Shown: positions 8,882 to 20,230 of the stretch, piece after piece
Layout of the letters: every line of letters begins with the position of its first letter
Position numbering within the stretch: the first letter of the stretch is position 1
Origin: Burkholderiales bacterium
GTDB lineage: Bacteria > Pseudomonadota > Gammaproteobacteria > Burkholderiales > Burkholderiaceae_C
Assembly: GCA_020354665.1 (NCBI GenBank)
Contig: CP070653.1
Coordinates: 2,160,179-2,199,615 of the forward strand
DNA length: 39,437 nt
Direction: 5' to 3'
Notes under the pieces: generated by a model
What the model was told of the DNA's origin: nothing
Databases searched by the model: none
The model's input: only the letters and a program-made list of their open reading frames with translations
Position numbers and translations under genes: made by a program

Positions 8882-10621
8882 TCAGCGGCGGGCTGCGCGC
8901 CGCGCAGCCCGCTTGGCTGGCTTTGCCTTGCCGAGGTCACGCTTCGCCTGCGAGACCGCCTGGACAATCACCTCGTCGACCATCGCGCGCGCGACGCGCG
9001 GAATCGCCTGGCGCGCCGCGCGTGTCAACGCCGGCGAGACGGCTTTGCCTACCGCAATGCCGGCGATGCCGACCACATTGCCCAGCGCGGCCGACGCGGC
9101 CTCGGTGAGTGAAGCGCCCAGCTGGCGACGGGCCAGCTCGAGCGCACTCGCCCACTGCGTGCCCTCGTCTTCACCGGTCAGCGAGGAAAGGGTGAGAAGC
9201 AGTTCGTCGACCGCAATCAGCAACGCATCGGCGAGTTCGCGGACCTCGGGCATGGCCTTCGCGTCGGCCGTCAATCCGAAGTCGAGCGACTGGTCGTAAC
9301 TCTGCACCGTGACGTTCAGGCCCAGCCCGTGCACGACGATCGACGCCGGGTAGTTGGCGGTCATCCGCGCCCCGGCCAGGTACAACGGCGTGGCCGTAGC
9401 CGGCAGGCTGGAGATCACGAGGTTCGCGACCTGCGGAATGCGGTCGGCCACCTTGGCCCGGCCGTACAGCGCGGCAGCCGCTTCCATCAGCCAGGGCACC
9501 CCGAGCGACGGAAAGTCAGCGGGCAGCAGGCCCTTGAGCCCCTGCTCGGTCGACTTCAACGCCGCATTGGCCGCCTTGACATGCGCGAGACGACGCAGCG
9601 GGTCGGCGATGTGCGTGCCCAGGCTGACCAGCCTCATCGAAGCCGCGCCGTCCGCGCGCGCTGCCGCGATCGTGCGCTGCCCGGTCGGAACCGCGGCCAC
9701 CATGGATGCGCGCGGCAGCCGCCTGCGCTTGCCGTAGAAGCGCCGCAACGCCGTACCGACCAACATCAGCACCAAGTCGTCGAGCGTCGCCGCCTGGCTC
9801 TGAGCCAGCGCCTGCAGCGCGGGTAGCGGCACCGAGACACACGCGAACGCGCGCCCGCGGCCGACCGTGACGTTCAGTGGCGTGCGCGGTGCGAACCCCA
9901 CAGCGCTGCCGCGCTGGGCCGCAGCGCCCGTCTTCCGGCCGAGCAGTGACACGATGCCCGGAATGCGCGCCAGCGCGCCGCCGACCATGCCCACGGTCGA
10001 CGGCAACGCGCGCACCAGCTGTGAAACCTGCTGCGCCTCGCTGGCCAGCGCACCGCGAAGCATCTCGCTGACACCGAGCTGGAAGGCGCCGCCGGTGCGC
10101 CGCGACGACTTGCGTGCGGCGACGCGCGGACGCGGCGCCAGATCGAACAGCGAGCGAGCCACCGCGACAGCAGCGGGTCCGTCCACTGCAGCCTGGTGCA
10201 GCTGCGTGTAGAGCGCCACCCGCCGGCGGCCGGTCTCCGACGCAGCGAGACCTTCCAAGACGTGCATCTTCCACAACGGCCGCGAGCGATCGAGCAGTAC
10301 GGAGTGCAGGCGGCTCACCGCGGCTTCGAGCTCTTCACGATCGCTGCCAGGTGCAAGCCCAACCTCGACGATGTGCGCATCGAGATCGGGGTCGGCATCG
10401 ACCCACGCCGGGTTTGCGAGATTGAGCGGCATCCACCAGAGTCGGCGACAAAGCACGGGCAACAGGGGCAGGCACCTGCGGACGTGCCGGCGCAGCTCGA
10501 CCACGAAGCGGCCCCGGTAGCGAGCGGGCAACTCCAGCACGTGCAGCGCCCCCACGTGCATCGGCATCTCGGGCGTTTCGAGAAAGAGAAACAGGGCGTC
10601 CGCCCCGGTGAGCTGCTGCAT
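8882..10621 (-). CDS. WS/DGAT-family acyltransferase with variant HQxxxDG motif and basic tail
   Basis: Protein of 579 residues of the bacterial wax ester synthase/diacylglycerol acyltransferase family, which normally esterifies acyl-CoA to fatty alcohols or diacylglycerol at the inner membrane. Family features are the N-terminal ADALFLFLE with MHVGAL, the PLW motif in DRSRPLWKMH (111-120), TLDDLVL, and the C-terminal block ending in LNVTVQSYDQ. The catalytic HHxxxDG motif reads HQAAVDG at 142-148, so the second histidine, the usual base, is glutamine. A 98-residue extension follows the family core (about 482-579) and ends in a Lys/Ala/Arg-rich tail. No clear ribosome site precedes the start. 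Membership in the family is firm; catalytic activity is questionable. The DMT transporter gene lies 34 bases upstream in the same direction. Confidence 0.87.
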   Translation of the reverse strand: MQQLTGADALFLFLETPEMPMHVGALHVLELPARYRGRFVVELRRHVRRCLPLLPVLCRRLWWMPLNLANPAWVDADPDLDAHIVEVGLAPGSDREELEAAVSRLHSVLLDRSRPLWKMHVLEGLAASETGRRRVALYTQLHQAAVDGPAAVAVARSLFDLAPRPRVAARKSSRRTGGAFQLGVSEMLRGALASEAQQVSQLVRALPSTVGMVGGALARIPGIVSLLGRKTGAAAQRGSAVGFAPRTPLNVTVGRGRAFACVSVPLPALQALAQSQAATLDDLVLMLVGTALRRFYGKRRRLPRASMVAAVPTGQRTIAAARADGAASMRLVSLGTHIADPLRRLAHVKAANAALKSTEQGLKGLLPADFPSLGVPWLMEAAAALYGRAKVADRIPQVANLVISSLPATATPLYLAGARMTANYPASIVVHGLGLNVTVQSYDQSLDFGLTADAKAMPEVRELADALLIAVDELLLTLSSLTGEDEGTQWASALELARRQLGASLTEAASAALGNVVGIAGIAVGKAVSPALTRAARQAIPRVARAMVDEVIVQAVSQAKRDLGKAKPAKRAARRAARR

Positions 10622-10655
10622 AGTCGGCGCTGACGTCGTGACGATGCTAGGACAT

Positions 10656-11564
10656 CTAGGACATCCGCGATCGCAATTCGCTTGGCCTGCCAAGCGCGGC
10701 GAGCTCGTTTGCGGCGAGCGCACCCAGCACCAACGCGCCACCACCGAGCACCGCCGGCGGCGGTGCCTCGCCAGCGCCGAACCACACCCACGCCACGCCG
10801 AACACGACCTCGAGCAACGCGAGCAGCGAGATCTCCGCCGCGCTCAGCACCTGCGCCACGCGTACCGCCAGCAGGCACGGGATGGCCAGCTGCACCACGC
10901 CAAGCAGGCCGAGCCAGCGCAGATCCGCGACCGTGGCTGCGAACGGCAGCGCTAGCGGCAGCGTCGCGGCAGCCGAGAGCAGCGCGCCGACCAGAACCGC
11001 GGGCAGCATGTCGGGCACGGGCGCGCCAGGCCGGGGCCGGCTGACGTGCTGCATCAAGGTCCAGTTGACGGCACCGGCGATCGGCACGGCGAGCGCCACC
11101 ACCGTGCCGAGCACGTGGCGCGGCGCCGCACCGCGCACCTCGCTGGCGTACATCCAGCCGATACCGATGCCGGCGACGACGATCGCTGCCCAGGTGTGGG
11201 GTCTGAGCCGGTGACCGAGCGCAACGCGCGCGGCCAGCGCCGTCAACAACGGTGCGATCGACATCGTGATCAGCACGTTGGCGACCGTGGTCAGCGTGAT
11301 GGCAAGCATGAACGCGGTGAACATCACGCTCCAGCACGCGCCTGACAGCCACAGCAGGCGTCCACCCTCGCGCAGCGAGCGCGCGAGCGCGTGGGGACCG
11401 CGCAGCGCGGTGAGCAGCGCGAGCAGCGCCATCGCGTTGAAGAGGCTGCGCCAGAACGTGATCTCGAAGCTGTGTGCATGCTCCAGATGACGCGTGACGA
11501 TGCCCGCGATGCTCCACATCAGCGTCACGGCAACCATCACGAGAACGGCCTGGCGGTGCGTCAT
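10656..11564 (-). CDS. DMT-superfamily transporter (EamA family)
   Basis: Inner membrane protein of 302 residues with about ten hydrophobic helices in two EamA repeats. The first repeat begins VLVMVAVTLMWSIAGIVTRH and contains the family-typical FWRSLFNA; the second begins after the loop near residue 140 (LGTVVALAVPIAGAVNW). Relatives export amino acids, metabolites or drugs, and the substrate cannot be read from the sequence. The start MTHRQAV is chosen because the hydrophobic helix begins directly after it; the residues coded further upstream are low-complexity and unlike the family. No strong ribosome site is visible. It precedes the WS/DGAT-like gene by 34 bases and probably shares a transcript with it. 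Confidence 0.88.
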   Translation of the reverse strand: MTHRQAVLVMVAVTLMWSIAGIVTRHLEHAHSFEITFWRSLFNAMALLALLTALRGPHALARSLREGGRLLWLSGACWSVMFTAFMLAITLTTVANVLITMSIAPLLTALAARVALGHRLRPHTWAAIVVAGIGIGWMYASEVRGAAPRHVLGTVVALAVPIAGAVNWTLMQHVSRPRPGAPVPDMLPAVLVGALLSAAATLPLALPFAATVADLRWLGLLGVVQLAIPCLLAVRVAQVLSAAEISLLALLEVVFGVAWVWFGAGEAPPPAVLGGGALVLGALAANELAALGRPSELRSRMS

Positions 11565-11640
11565 CGGAGGACGAGGACGGTAGGACGGCCCGGATATGCG
11601 CGGTGGCGGCGCCTGCGCATCGCGCAGTCTGGCGGCTGCC

Positions 11641-11679
11641 AGCAGATCACCGCGCGGCGGCGCGAGCGCCGCGACCTGC

Positions 11680-11680
<1 letters not shown>
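11641..11680 (-). terminator. Long 3' hairpin at the typA stop codon
   Basis: In the minus-strand RNA the first base of the typA stop codon begins an 8-base outer arm (AGCAGGUC). It pairs fully, with one G-U, with GAUCUGCU at the far end and encloses a second 7-pair GC stem (GCGGCGC/GCGCCGC). No U tract follows, so it is not a classical intrinsic terminator. It may be a Rho-assisted terminator or a 3'-end stabiliser closing the rimP-typA operon. Confidence 0.4.
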
Positions 11681-13500
<1,820 letters not shown>

Positions 13501-13508
13501 CTTTGTCG

Positions 13509-14459
13509 TCACAGGTTCGCGATCGCGGCGACCTCGGTGGGGCTGAGCAGGCGGTCGGCAATCAGTTCGCCAGCCCGGATGTGGGCGATCCCCAGGAAGG
13601 CGCTGCGCGGCGCGCCCGCCGCACCCGGCGCCGGTCCGTAGACGCGCACCGATTCCGCGTCCGCCAGGGCGACGCGGCGGCGCAGCCCGGCGAGAAAGCG
13701 CCCGGCCTCGTCGTCGGATAGGCGCACCGCGGGCCGGTCGTGCAGCAGTGCATCGGGCCGCAGCAGCTGGCGGTCGCGCGCCGCTTCATCCATCGCGCGC
13801 AGTTCTTCGAGCATCACCGCTTCGGCCACGCGCAATGCACCGCTGCCCGTCCTGCGCAGCGCCGCGAGGTGGGCGCCGCAGCCGAGCCGCTCGCCGATCT
13901 CGGTGGCCAGTGTGCGGATGTAGGTGCCCTTGCTGCAGGCGACATCGATCACGAGCTGCGAATCGTCGCACTCGACGACGTCGATCGAGTGCAGGGTGAC
14001 GCGCCGGGCACTGCGCTCGATTTCGACGCCGGCACGCGCGTATTCGTAGAGCGCCTTGCCGTCCTTCTTGACCGCCGAGTGCATCGGCGGCATCTGGTCG
14101 ACGGCGCCGACGAGCTGGCGGCACGCGGCCTCGGCCTGTGCGCGGCTCACCGCCACCGGTCGCTCGCGCACGACGCTCCCTTCGCGATCGCCGGTGCTCG
14201 TGGTCAGGCCCAGCTGCAAGGTCGCCCGATAGCGCTTGTCGGCGTCGAGGCTTGCCTGCGCGAACTTGGTGGCCGCGCCGAAGCAGATCGGCAGCAATCC
14301 GGTGGCCAGAGGGTCGAGCGTGCCCGTATGGCCGGCCTTCTCGGCGCGAAACAGCCGCTTGGCGACCTGCAGGGCGTCGTTGCTCGACAACCCGAGCGGC
14401 TTGTCGAGCAGCAACACGCCGTGCAGCGCACGCCGCGCGGCGGCCGGACGGCGGCCCAT
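13509..14459 (-). CDS. truB: tRNA pseudouridine(55) synthase TruB
   Basis: Makes pseudouridine 55 in the T loop of tRNAs. The 316-residue protein has the N-terminal HGVLLLDKPLGLSSNDAL (13-30), the catalytic aspartate D49 in GHTGTLDPLATG, the conserved PPMHSAVKKDGKALYEYAR, and CSKGTYIRTLATEIG. A C-terminal PUA-like part follows. The start MGRRPAAARR gives the usual short N-terminus. An ATG 17 codons upstream at 14510 would overlap the rbfA stop by 8 bases and could be the coupled start instead. It sits between rbfA and typA in the same direction, an arrangement common in betaproteobacteria; E. coli has truB before rpsO. Confidence 0.95.
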   Translation of the reverse strand: MGRRPAAARRALHGVLLLDKPLGLSSNDALQVAKRLFRAEKAGHTGTLDPLATGLLPICFGAATKFAQASLDADKRYRATLQLGLTTSTGDREGSVVRERPVAVSRAQAEAACRQLVGAVDQMPPMHSAVKKDGKALYEYARAGVEIERSARRVTLHSIDVVECDDSQLVIDVACSKGTYIRTLATEIGERLGCGAHLAALRRTGSGALRVAEAVMLEELRAMDEAARDRQLLRPDALLHDRPAVRLSDDEAGRFLAGLRRRVALADAESVRVYGPAPGAAGAPRSAFLGIAHIRAGELIADRLLSPTEVAAIANL

Positions 14460-14502
14460 CGCGCATCGCCCCGGTGCGACGCGGCGGCCTGCCTCGGTGA
14501 GG

Positions 14503-14868
14503 TCAATCATCTTTTGCCCGCGTTGCGTTGGCTTTGGCGATCAGGGCGCTGATCTCCGCAGCGCGCTCGGTCGTTCGATCGAAGTGAAAGTGCAATGTCG
14601 GCACGGTGTGGATCGCCAGTCGCTTGAACAGGCCATTGCGCAGGAAGCCCGCCGCCTCATTGAGAGCGGCCTCGCTTTCCGCGGGCGACCCGACGAGGAC
14701 CGAGAAGAACACCTTCGCATGCGCATAGTCCGGGCTGACCTCGACGCCGTTGATCGTGATCATGCCGACGCGCGGGTCCTTCAGGTCACGCACCAGTTCG
14801 GCAAGGTCGCGCTGGATCTGGTCGGCCACCCGGTAGCCGCGGTTGGGTATTGATCGCTTGTGTCGCAT
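14503..14868 (-). CDS. rbfA: 30S ribosome-binding factor RbfA
   Basis: Small KH-fold protein of 121 residues needed for late maturation of the 30S subunit and 16S rRNA 5' end processing. Typical stretches are [18 protein letters not shown] near the N-terminus, [24 protein letters not shown] in two conserved blocks, the central [20 protein letters not shown] and a charged C-terminus. It follows infB after 92 bases that contain a hairpin, and its 3' end lies next to the start of truB. Confidence 0.95.
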   Translation of the reverse strand: MRHKRSIPNRGYRVADQIQRDLAELVRDLKDPRVGMITINGVEVSPDYAHAKVFFSVLVGSPAESEAALNEAAGFLRNGLFKRLAIHTVPTLHFHFDRTTERAAEISALIAKANATRAKDD

Positions 14869-14910
14869 CGTCGATGCTACCTAGGGCCTGTCCACGCTAC
14901 GCAGATGACT

Positions 14911-14947
14911 GCGCAGGGCCCCGCTCGTCACAGGAGCGACCCTACGC
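14911..14947 (-). other. Hairpin between infB and rbfA
   Basis: Two-part imperfect stem. GCGCAGGG pairs with CCCTACGC at seven of eight positions, and CGCTC pairs with GAGCG around a seven-base loop. It lies inside the operon, after the infB stop and before the rbfA start, with no U tract. RNA processing, attenuation or stabilisation are all possible; only the symmetry is seen. Confidence 0.35.
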
Positions 14948-14960
14948 AGCGAAGCCTCGG

Positions 14961-17741
14961 CTACAGCGTGCGGGCGACTTCCTTGACCTCGAAGATCTCG
15001 AGCTGGTCGCCCTGCTTGACGTCGGTCACGTTCTTGAGCTTGATGCCGCACTCGAAGCCCTCCTTGACTTCGCGCACGTCCTCCTTGACGCGCCGCACCG
15101 ACTCGACCTCGCCGGTGTGGACGACCACGTTGTCGCGCAGCAGACGGAAACGCGCACCGCGACGCACCACGCCCGAGGTGACCATCGAACCCGCCACCGT
15201 GCCGATCTTGGAGGCCACGAACACCTGGCGCACCTCCGCCATGCCGATGACCTCTTCGCGCTGCTCGGGCGCGAGCATGCCCGCCATCGCCGCCTTCACC
15301 TCGTCGACCGCGTCGTAGATGATGTTGTAGTAGCGGATGTCCACGCCATTGTGCTCGGCGAGCTTGCGCGCGCCGGCATCGGCACGCACGTTGAAGCCGA
15401 TGATCACGGCCTTCGACGCGATGGCCAGATTGACGTCGCTTTCGCTGATCGCGCCCACCGCAGCGTGCACGACCTGGACCTTCACCTCGTCGGTAGACAG
15501 CTTGAGCAGCGCGTTGGCCAGCGCTTCCTGCGAGCCCTGCACGTCGGCCTTGATGATCAGCTGCAGCGTCAGCACCTTGCCCTCGCCCATGCCCTCGAAC
15601 ATCGTCTCGAGCTTGGCCGCCTGCTGCTTGGCGAGCTTGACGTCGCGGTACTTGCCCTGGCGGAACGTGGCGATTTCGCGCGCGCGCCGCTCGTCGACCA
15701 GCACCATGAACTCATCGCCCGCCTGCGGTACGTCGGTCAGGCCCTGGATCTCCACCGGGATCGACGGACCCGCCTCGTCGGCCAGCTTGCCGTCCTCGTC
15801 GAGCATCGCGCGCACCCGCCCGTAGCTCGACCCGGCGAGCACCACGTCACCGCGCTTGAGCGTTCCCGAATGCACCAACACCGTGGCCACCGGGCCCTTG
15901 CCCTTGTCGAGACGCGCCTCGACCACCAACCCCTTGGCCGGCGCGTCCTTGGCGGCCTTCAATTCGAGCACCTCGGCCTGCAGCAGCACCTGCTCGAGCA
16001 ATGCGTCGATCCCCTGTCCGGTCTTGGCCGACACCGCGACGAAAGGCGAGTCGCCACCGAACTCCTCGGGCACCACCTCTTCGGCGACCAGTTCGCCGCG
16101 TACGCGCTCGGGATTGGCGTCTGGCTTGTCGATCTTGTTCATCGCCACGACGATCGGGACCTTGGCAGCCTTCGCGTGGTGGATCGCCTCCTTGGTCTGC
16201 GGCATCACGCCGTCGTCGGCAGCCACGACCAGGATCACGATGTCGGTGGCCTTGGCGCCACGCGCGCGCATCGCGGTGAACGCCTCGTGGCCCGGCGTGT
16301 CGAGGAAGGTCACCATGCCGCGCGGCGTCTCGACGTGGTAGGCGCCGATGTGCTGCGTGATGCCGCCCGCCTCGCCGGCCGCCACGCGGCTGCGCCGGAT
16401 GTAGTCGAGCAGCGACGTCTTGCCGTGGTCGACGTGGCCCATCACCGTGACCACCGGCGCGCGTGGCACCAGCGTGGCCGTGGCTTCGCCAAGTGCCTCC
16501 TGTTCGAGGAACGCCTCGGGGTGATCGAGCTTGGCGGCTAGCGCCTTGTGGCCCATCTCCTCGACGACGATCATCGCCGTCTCCTGATCGAGCTGCTGGT
16601 TGATCGTCACCATCTGGCCCAGCTTCATCAGCTGCTTGATCACCTCGCTCGCCTTGACGCTCATCTTGTGCGCCAGGTCGGCGACACTGATCGTCTCGGG
16701 CACGTGCACCTCCTGCACCTGCGGCTCGGTCGGAACGACGAACGTCGAGACCGCCTCACCCTCGCGCTCGGCGGTGCGGCGTGCGCCGCGCGGCGCACGC
16801 CAGCCGCTGCGGCCCGCCATCGTGTCGCTGCGGCCCCTGAGCGCTGCGCGCTTTTTCGCCGCGTCGTCGGCCCAGCTCGACGACAGCTTTTCGCTCTTGA
16901 GCGACTTCTTGTCGCCCGCTTTGGCGGTGACGGCGGACGGCGCCCCCGGCACGCCCGCCTTGGGCCGGTGGATCGTGCCCTTGATCGCGCCCTCGGCCGG
17001 CTTGGCCTCTTCGGGCTTCTTCGCGACCAGCACCTTCTTGGAGGGCGTGCTCATCATCGCGCGGATCGCGGCCGCTTCGGCTTCGACCGCCTTGCGGCGC
17101 CCTTCGAGCTCGCCTTGGCGCCGCTTGTCCTCGGCTTCGATGTCAGCCGCCTTGACGACACGCAAGGCCGGCTTGGCGGGCTCCGCCGCGGCCACCGGCG
17201 CCGGCGAAGGCGCGGCAGCGGCGGGAGTCACGCCGGCCGCCAGCTCGGCCGCCTCGCGGCGTTGCGCCTCCTCGCGTTCGCGTTGTTCCTGCTCGTGGCG
17301 CCGCTTCTCGGCGAGTTCCGCCTCCTGTCGACGCAGCAGCTCGGCCTGCTTGGCCGCCTCCTCCTCGCGGCGACGTTGCTCCGCCTCGTCGACGACCGGC
17401 GCCGGCGGTGCTGGTACCTCTTCGACCGCAGGTGCGGCCTCGTCGCGCTTGACAAACACACGCTTCTTGCGCACCTCGACCTGGATCGTGCGCGCCTTGC
17501 CCGACGCGTCGGCCTGCTTGATCTCGCTCGTGCTCTTGCGGGTCAGCGTGATCTTCTTGCGCTCACCGGCGACCGTACCGTGCGCGGTACGCAGGAAGTC
17601 GAGCAGGCGCTCTTTGTCGCTATCGGTCAGGGCGTCGCTTGCCGACGTCTTGCTCACGCCGGCCGACTTCAGCTGCTCGAGCAGCGTCGTCGCGGGACGA
17701 TTGAGCTCCGCGGCGAATTGGGCGACGGTGGTCACGGCCAT
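14961..17741 (-). CDS. infB: Translation initiation factor IF-2
   Basis: GTPase of 926 residues that places initiator tRNA on the 30S subunit and promotes subunit joining. An N-terminal IF2_N domain ([19 protein letters not shown], residues 5-23) is followed by a long charged, Ala/Glu/Lys/Arg-rich linker to about residue 330. A second IF2_N segment then leads to the G domain with [12 protein letters not shown] near 434, DTPGHEAF and NKIDKP, and finally domains II-IV. Length is within the range for betaproteobacteria. AAGGAA precedes the ATG. It lies 49 bases after nusA. Confidence 0.97.
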   Translation of the reverse strand: MAVTTVAQFAAELNRPATTLLEQLKSAGVSKTSASDALTDSDKERLLDFLRTAHGTVAGERKKITLTRKSTSEIKQADASGKARTIQVEVRKKRVFVKRDEAAPAVEEVPAPPAPVVDEAEQRRREEEAAKQAELLRRQEAELAEKRRHEQEQREREEAQRREAAELAAGVTPAAAAPSPAPVAAAEPAKPALRVVKAADIEAEDKRRQGELEGRRKAVEAEAAAIRAMMSTPSKKVLVAKKPEEAKPAEGAIKGTIHRPKAGVPGAPSAVTAKAGDKKSLKSEKLSSSWADDAAKKRAALRGRSDTMAGRSGWRAPRGARRTAEREGEAVSTFVVPTEPQVQEVHVPETISVADLAHKMSVKASEVIKQLMKLGQMVTINQQLDQETAMIVVEEMGHKALAAKLDHPEAFLEQEALGEATATLVPRAPVVTVMGHVDHGKTSLLDYIRRSRVAAGEAGGITQHIGAYHVETPRGMVTFLDTPGHEAFTAMRARGAKATDIVILVVAADDGVMPQTKEAIHHAKAAKVPIVVAMNKIDKPDANPERVRGELVAEEVVPEEFGGDSPFVAVSAKTGQGIDALLEQVLLQAEVLELKAAKDAPAKGLVVEARLDKGKGPVATVLVHSGTLKRGDVVLAGSSYGRVRAMLDEDGKLADEAGPSIPVEIQGLTDVPQAGDEFMVLVDERRAREIATFRQGKYRDVKLAKQQAAKLETMFEGMGEGKVLTLQLIIKADVQGSQEALANALLKLSTDEVKVQVVHAAVGAISESDVNLAIASKAVIIGFNVRADAGARKLAEHNGVDIRYYNIIYDAVDEVKAAMAGMLAPEQREEVIGMAEVRQVFVASKIGTVAGSMVTSGVVRRGARFRLLRDNVVVHTGEVESVRRVKEDVREVKEGFECGIKLKNVTDVKQGDQLEIFEVKEVARTL

Positions 17742-17790
17742 GTTAGAGGTTCCTTGGGTCGGTACTCGTGGCGGCGGTCGGTGGGCAGGA

Positions 17791-19269
17791 TCAGGCAGCG
17801 AACCAGTGCTCGCGCGCCTTCATGATCACTTCGCGCGCCTTGGCGTCGTCGATGCCGGTCATCTCGGTCAGTTCGTCCATTGCCAGGTCCGCCAGCTCGT
17901 CGCGCGTGTGCACGCCGCCTTCGGCCAGCTTGGCGATCAGGTCGGGCGTCAGCCCTTCGAGGTCGCGAAGATCCTGCGAGGCTTCCTCGACGCCTTCCTC
18001 CTTGGCGATTTCCATGGTCAGCAGCGCATCCTTGGCGCGGGCCCGCAACTCGTTGACGGTGTCCTCGTCGAACGATTCGATCTCGAGCATTTCCTGCAGC
18101 GGCACGTAGGCCACTTCCTCGAGACTGGTGAAGCCCTCGGCGATCAGGATGTCGGCGACTTCCTGATCGACGTCGAGCTTCTCGACAAACAGGGCGCGCA
18201 CCGTGTCGCTCTCTTGCGCCTGCTTGGCTGCCGATTCCTCGGCGGTCATGATGTTGATCCGCCAGCCGGTCAGTTCGGAGGCCAGGCGCACGTTCTGGCC
18301 GCCGCGGCCGATCGCGATCGCGAGGTTCTCCTCGTCGACCACCACGTCCATGGCATGCCGCTCCTCGTCGACCATGATCGACTGGACGTTGGCCGGCGCC
18401 AGCGCTCCAATGACAAATTGGGCCGGATCGTCGGACCACAAGACGATGTCGACCCGCTCGCCCGCGAGCTCGTTGGTGACCGCGGTCACTCGCGAGCCCC
18501 GCACGCCGACGCAGGTGCCGATCGGGTCAACGCGACGGTCGTGCGACTGCACGGCGATCTTCGCGCGCGAGCCCGGATCGCGCGCGCAGCTCTTGATCTC
18601 GAGCAGCCCCTGCTCCATTTCGGGCACTTCCTGCGCGAACAGCTCGACCATGAACTGCGGCGCGCTGCGCGACAGCAGAATCTGCGCGCCGCGCAGCGTC
18701 GGGTCGACGCCGACGATGTAGGTGCGCACGCGGTCGCCCGAGCGCAGGTTTTCCTTGGGGATCAGTTCGCTGCGACGCAGCCGGCCTTCGACCCGGCCGC
18801 TCTCGACGATGATGTCGCCCTTGTCCAGCCGCTTGACGGTACCGGTGAAGATCTTGTCGCCGCGCGCCAGGAAGTCGTTGAGCAACTGCTCGCGTTCCGC
18901 ATCGCGGATCTTCTGCAGGATCACCTGTTTCGCGGCCTGCGCGCCGATGCGGCCGATCGTCACGGACTCGATCGGCTCCTCGATGTAATCGCCCTCCTCG
19001 ATATCGGCGATGCGCTCCTGCGCGTCGCTGAGCATCTCCTCGGAGTCGGGGTTCTGCAGGCCCGCGCTGTCGGGCACGACCAGCCAGCGGCGGAACGTCT
19101 CGTACGCGCCGGTGTCGCGGTCGACCGAGACGCGGATGTCGACGTCGCCGCCGTGCAGCTTCTTGGATGCCGATGCGAGCGCGGCCTCAACGGCAGCGAA
19201 CACCACGTCGCGGTCGACCGTCTTCTCGCGCGAGATCGCGTCCACCAGCATCAAAAGTTCGCGATTCAT
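17791..19269 (-). CDS. nusA: Transcription termination/antitermination factor NusA
   Basis: RNA polymerase-associated elongation factor of 492 residues that modulates pausing, intrinsic termination and rRNA antitermination. The N-terminal domain starts [16 protein letters not shown]. An S1 domain lies near 135-200 ([16 protein letters not shown]), and the KH domains follow with [15 protein letters not shown] and [16 protein letters not shown]. Two C-terminal helix-hairpin acidic repeats end the protein, as in E. coli. The ATG overlaps the rimP stop as ATGA, and GGAGG lies about 10 bases upstream, inside rimP. Confidence 0.97.
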   Translation of the reverse strand: MNRELLMLVDAISREKTVDRDVVFAAVEAALASASKKLHGGDVDIRVSVDRDTGAYETFRRWLVVPDSAGLQNPDSEEMLSDAQERIADIEEGDYIEEPIESVTIGRIGAQAAKQVILQKIRDAEREQLLNDFLARGDKIFTGTVKRLDKGDIIVESGRVEGRLRRSELIPKENLRSGDRVRTYIVGVDPTLRGAQILLSRSAPQFMVELFAQEVPEMEQGLLEIKSCARDPGSRAKIAVQSHDRRVDPIGTCVGVRGSRVTAVTNELAGERVDIVLWSDDPAQFVIGALAPANVQSIMVDEERHAMDVVVDEENLAIAIGRGGQNVRLASELTGWRINIMTAEESAAKQAQESDTVRALFVEKLDVDQEVADILIAEGFTSLEEVAYVPLQEMLEIESFDEDTVNELRARAKDALLTMEIAKEEGVEEASQDLRDLEGLTPDLIAKLAEGGVHTRDELADLAMDELTEMTGIDDAKAREVIMKAREHWFAA

Positions 19270-19904
19270 CGTTCCACGCCTCCATCCACCTTCGCGTCGC
19301 TCGTCGTCCCCGCGCGGGCGCCGCGCTGTCCCTTGAAATCCAGCACCGGCACCAGGCGCGCCTCGCGCACCTCGCCCAGATCGAAGTCGAGCACCTCGAC
19401 GGCCGCCGGCTCGCCGGCTCGTGACCCTGCCTTCGACGCCGGCCGGCCACGGCTCGGGCTGCGCTGCGCCGCCTTGGCCGCGCCGGGCTTGCGTGCCGCG
19501 GGCGGCTGCGCCGCCGGGACGAGCAGCCGCCAGCCCGAGGCTCCCTCGGACTCGCGCGGCTGCAGCACGCCGCTCCAGTGGCGCCGCCCTTTGAAAGGCT
19601 CCCGCAGCGTGAGTTCCACCGGCTGGCCGGCAAAGCGCGCGTAGTCGGCCGCGCTGCGCAGCGGCCGGTCCAGCCCCGGCGACGAGACCTCGAGCCGCTC
19701 GTAGTCGACGTCCTCGACGCCCAGCACATATTGCAGCTGGCGGCTGACCTTCTCGCAGTCGTCCAGCGTGATCAAGCCGCCGGCCGGTTCCGCGCCCGGC
19801 TGGTCGATGGTGACGCGCAGCAAGCCGCGCGCGCCCCGCTCGACCTCGACGAGGTCGTAGCCCAGCGCGCTGACCGTGCGTTCGACGACGGCTTCCAGGT
19901 TCAT
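19266..19904 (-). CDS. rimP: Ribosome maturation factor RimP with C-terminal low-complexity insert
   Basis: Factor for 30S maturation, 212 residues against the usual 150-165. The N-terminal alpha/beta domain is normal ([33 protein letters not shown]). The C-terminal SH3-like domain ([24 protein letters not shown]) is interrupted by an Ala/Pro/Lys/Arg/Ser-rich insert at about residues 131-168, after which the fold resumes with [21 protein letters not shown] further disordered tail follows. The start [11 protein letters not shown] fits the family. Its stop overlaps the nusA start, so translation is coupled. It is the first gene of the operon. Confidence 0.95.
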   Translation of the reverse strand: MNLEAVVERTVSALGYDLVEVERGARGLLRVTIDQPGAEPAGGLITLDDCEKVSRQLQYVLGVEDVDYERLEVSSPGLDRPLRSAADYARFAGQPVELTLREPFKGRRHWSGVLQPRESEGASGWRLLVPAAQPPAARKPGAAKAAQRSPSRGRPASKAGSRAGEPAAVEVLDFDLGEVREARLVPVLDFKGQRGARAGTTSDAKVDGGVER

Positions 19905-20230
19905 CGATTCGGCTACCCCACCCGGCGGGAAACACGCGGCGTTCCCGTCCGACAACTCCTAAACCAACTCAACCAAAAAAAATGGGCTGGATGAATCCGC
20001 CCACGATGCGCTCCCGGCAGGAACGCGGCTTGCACAGAACGCGGAATTCTAACCTTTTGCAACGTCTTGCCGCAAGACGGAGCGTTTGTCAAGAAGGGGC
20101 GCCGAATGCGAGGCCGATTGGCTCGGCCTGCCCGTCGCGGCGGCTGTCCGGCACGTTGTCGCGCCGCGCCTGACCCGGCGAGCACGATGCGAGAATCGGC
20201 CGCGTTGCGACCTTCCCGCTGGAGAACGTC
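19905..20230. other. Divergent intergenic region between rimP and fabI
   Basis: No gene is apparent in this 326-base stretch. It contains an A8 run near 19975 and must hold the promoters for the rimP operon on the minus strand and fabI on the plus strand. A candidate rimP promoter is listed separately; no convincing -35/-10 pair was found for fabI. GGAG lies just before the fabI start. Confidence 0.5.
20046..20075 (-). promoter_or_regulatory. Candidate sigma-70 promoter of the rimP operon
   Basis: On the minus strand TTGCGG (20070-20075) is followed after 18 bases by TAGAAT (20046-20051), matching four and five of six consensus positions. The leader to the rimP start would be about 135 bases. 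The call rests on motif resemblance only. Confidence 0.35.

Noticed and set aside
16600-19644. Plus-strand frame of 1014 codons opposite infB, nusA and rimP
   Set aside because: It spans three well-supported genes on the other strand and its translation has no family resemblance; it is typical of antisense frames in GC-rich DNA.
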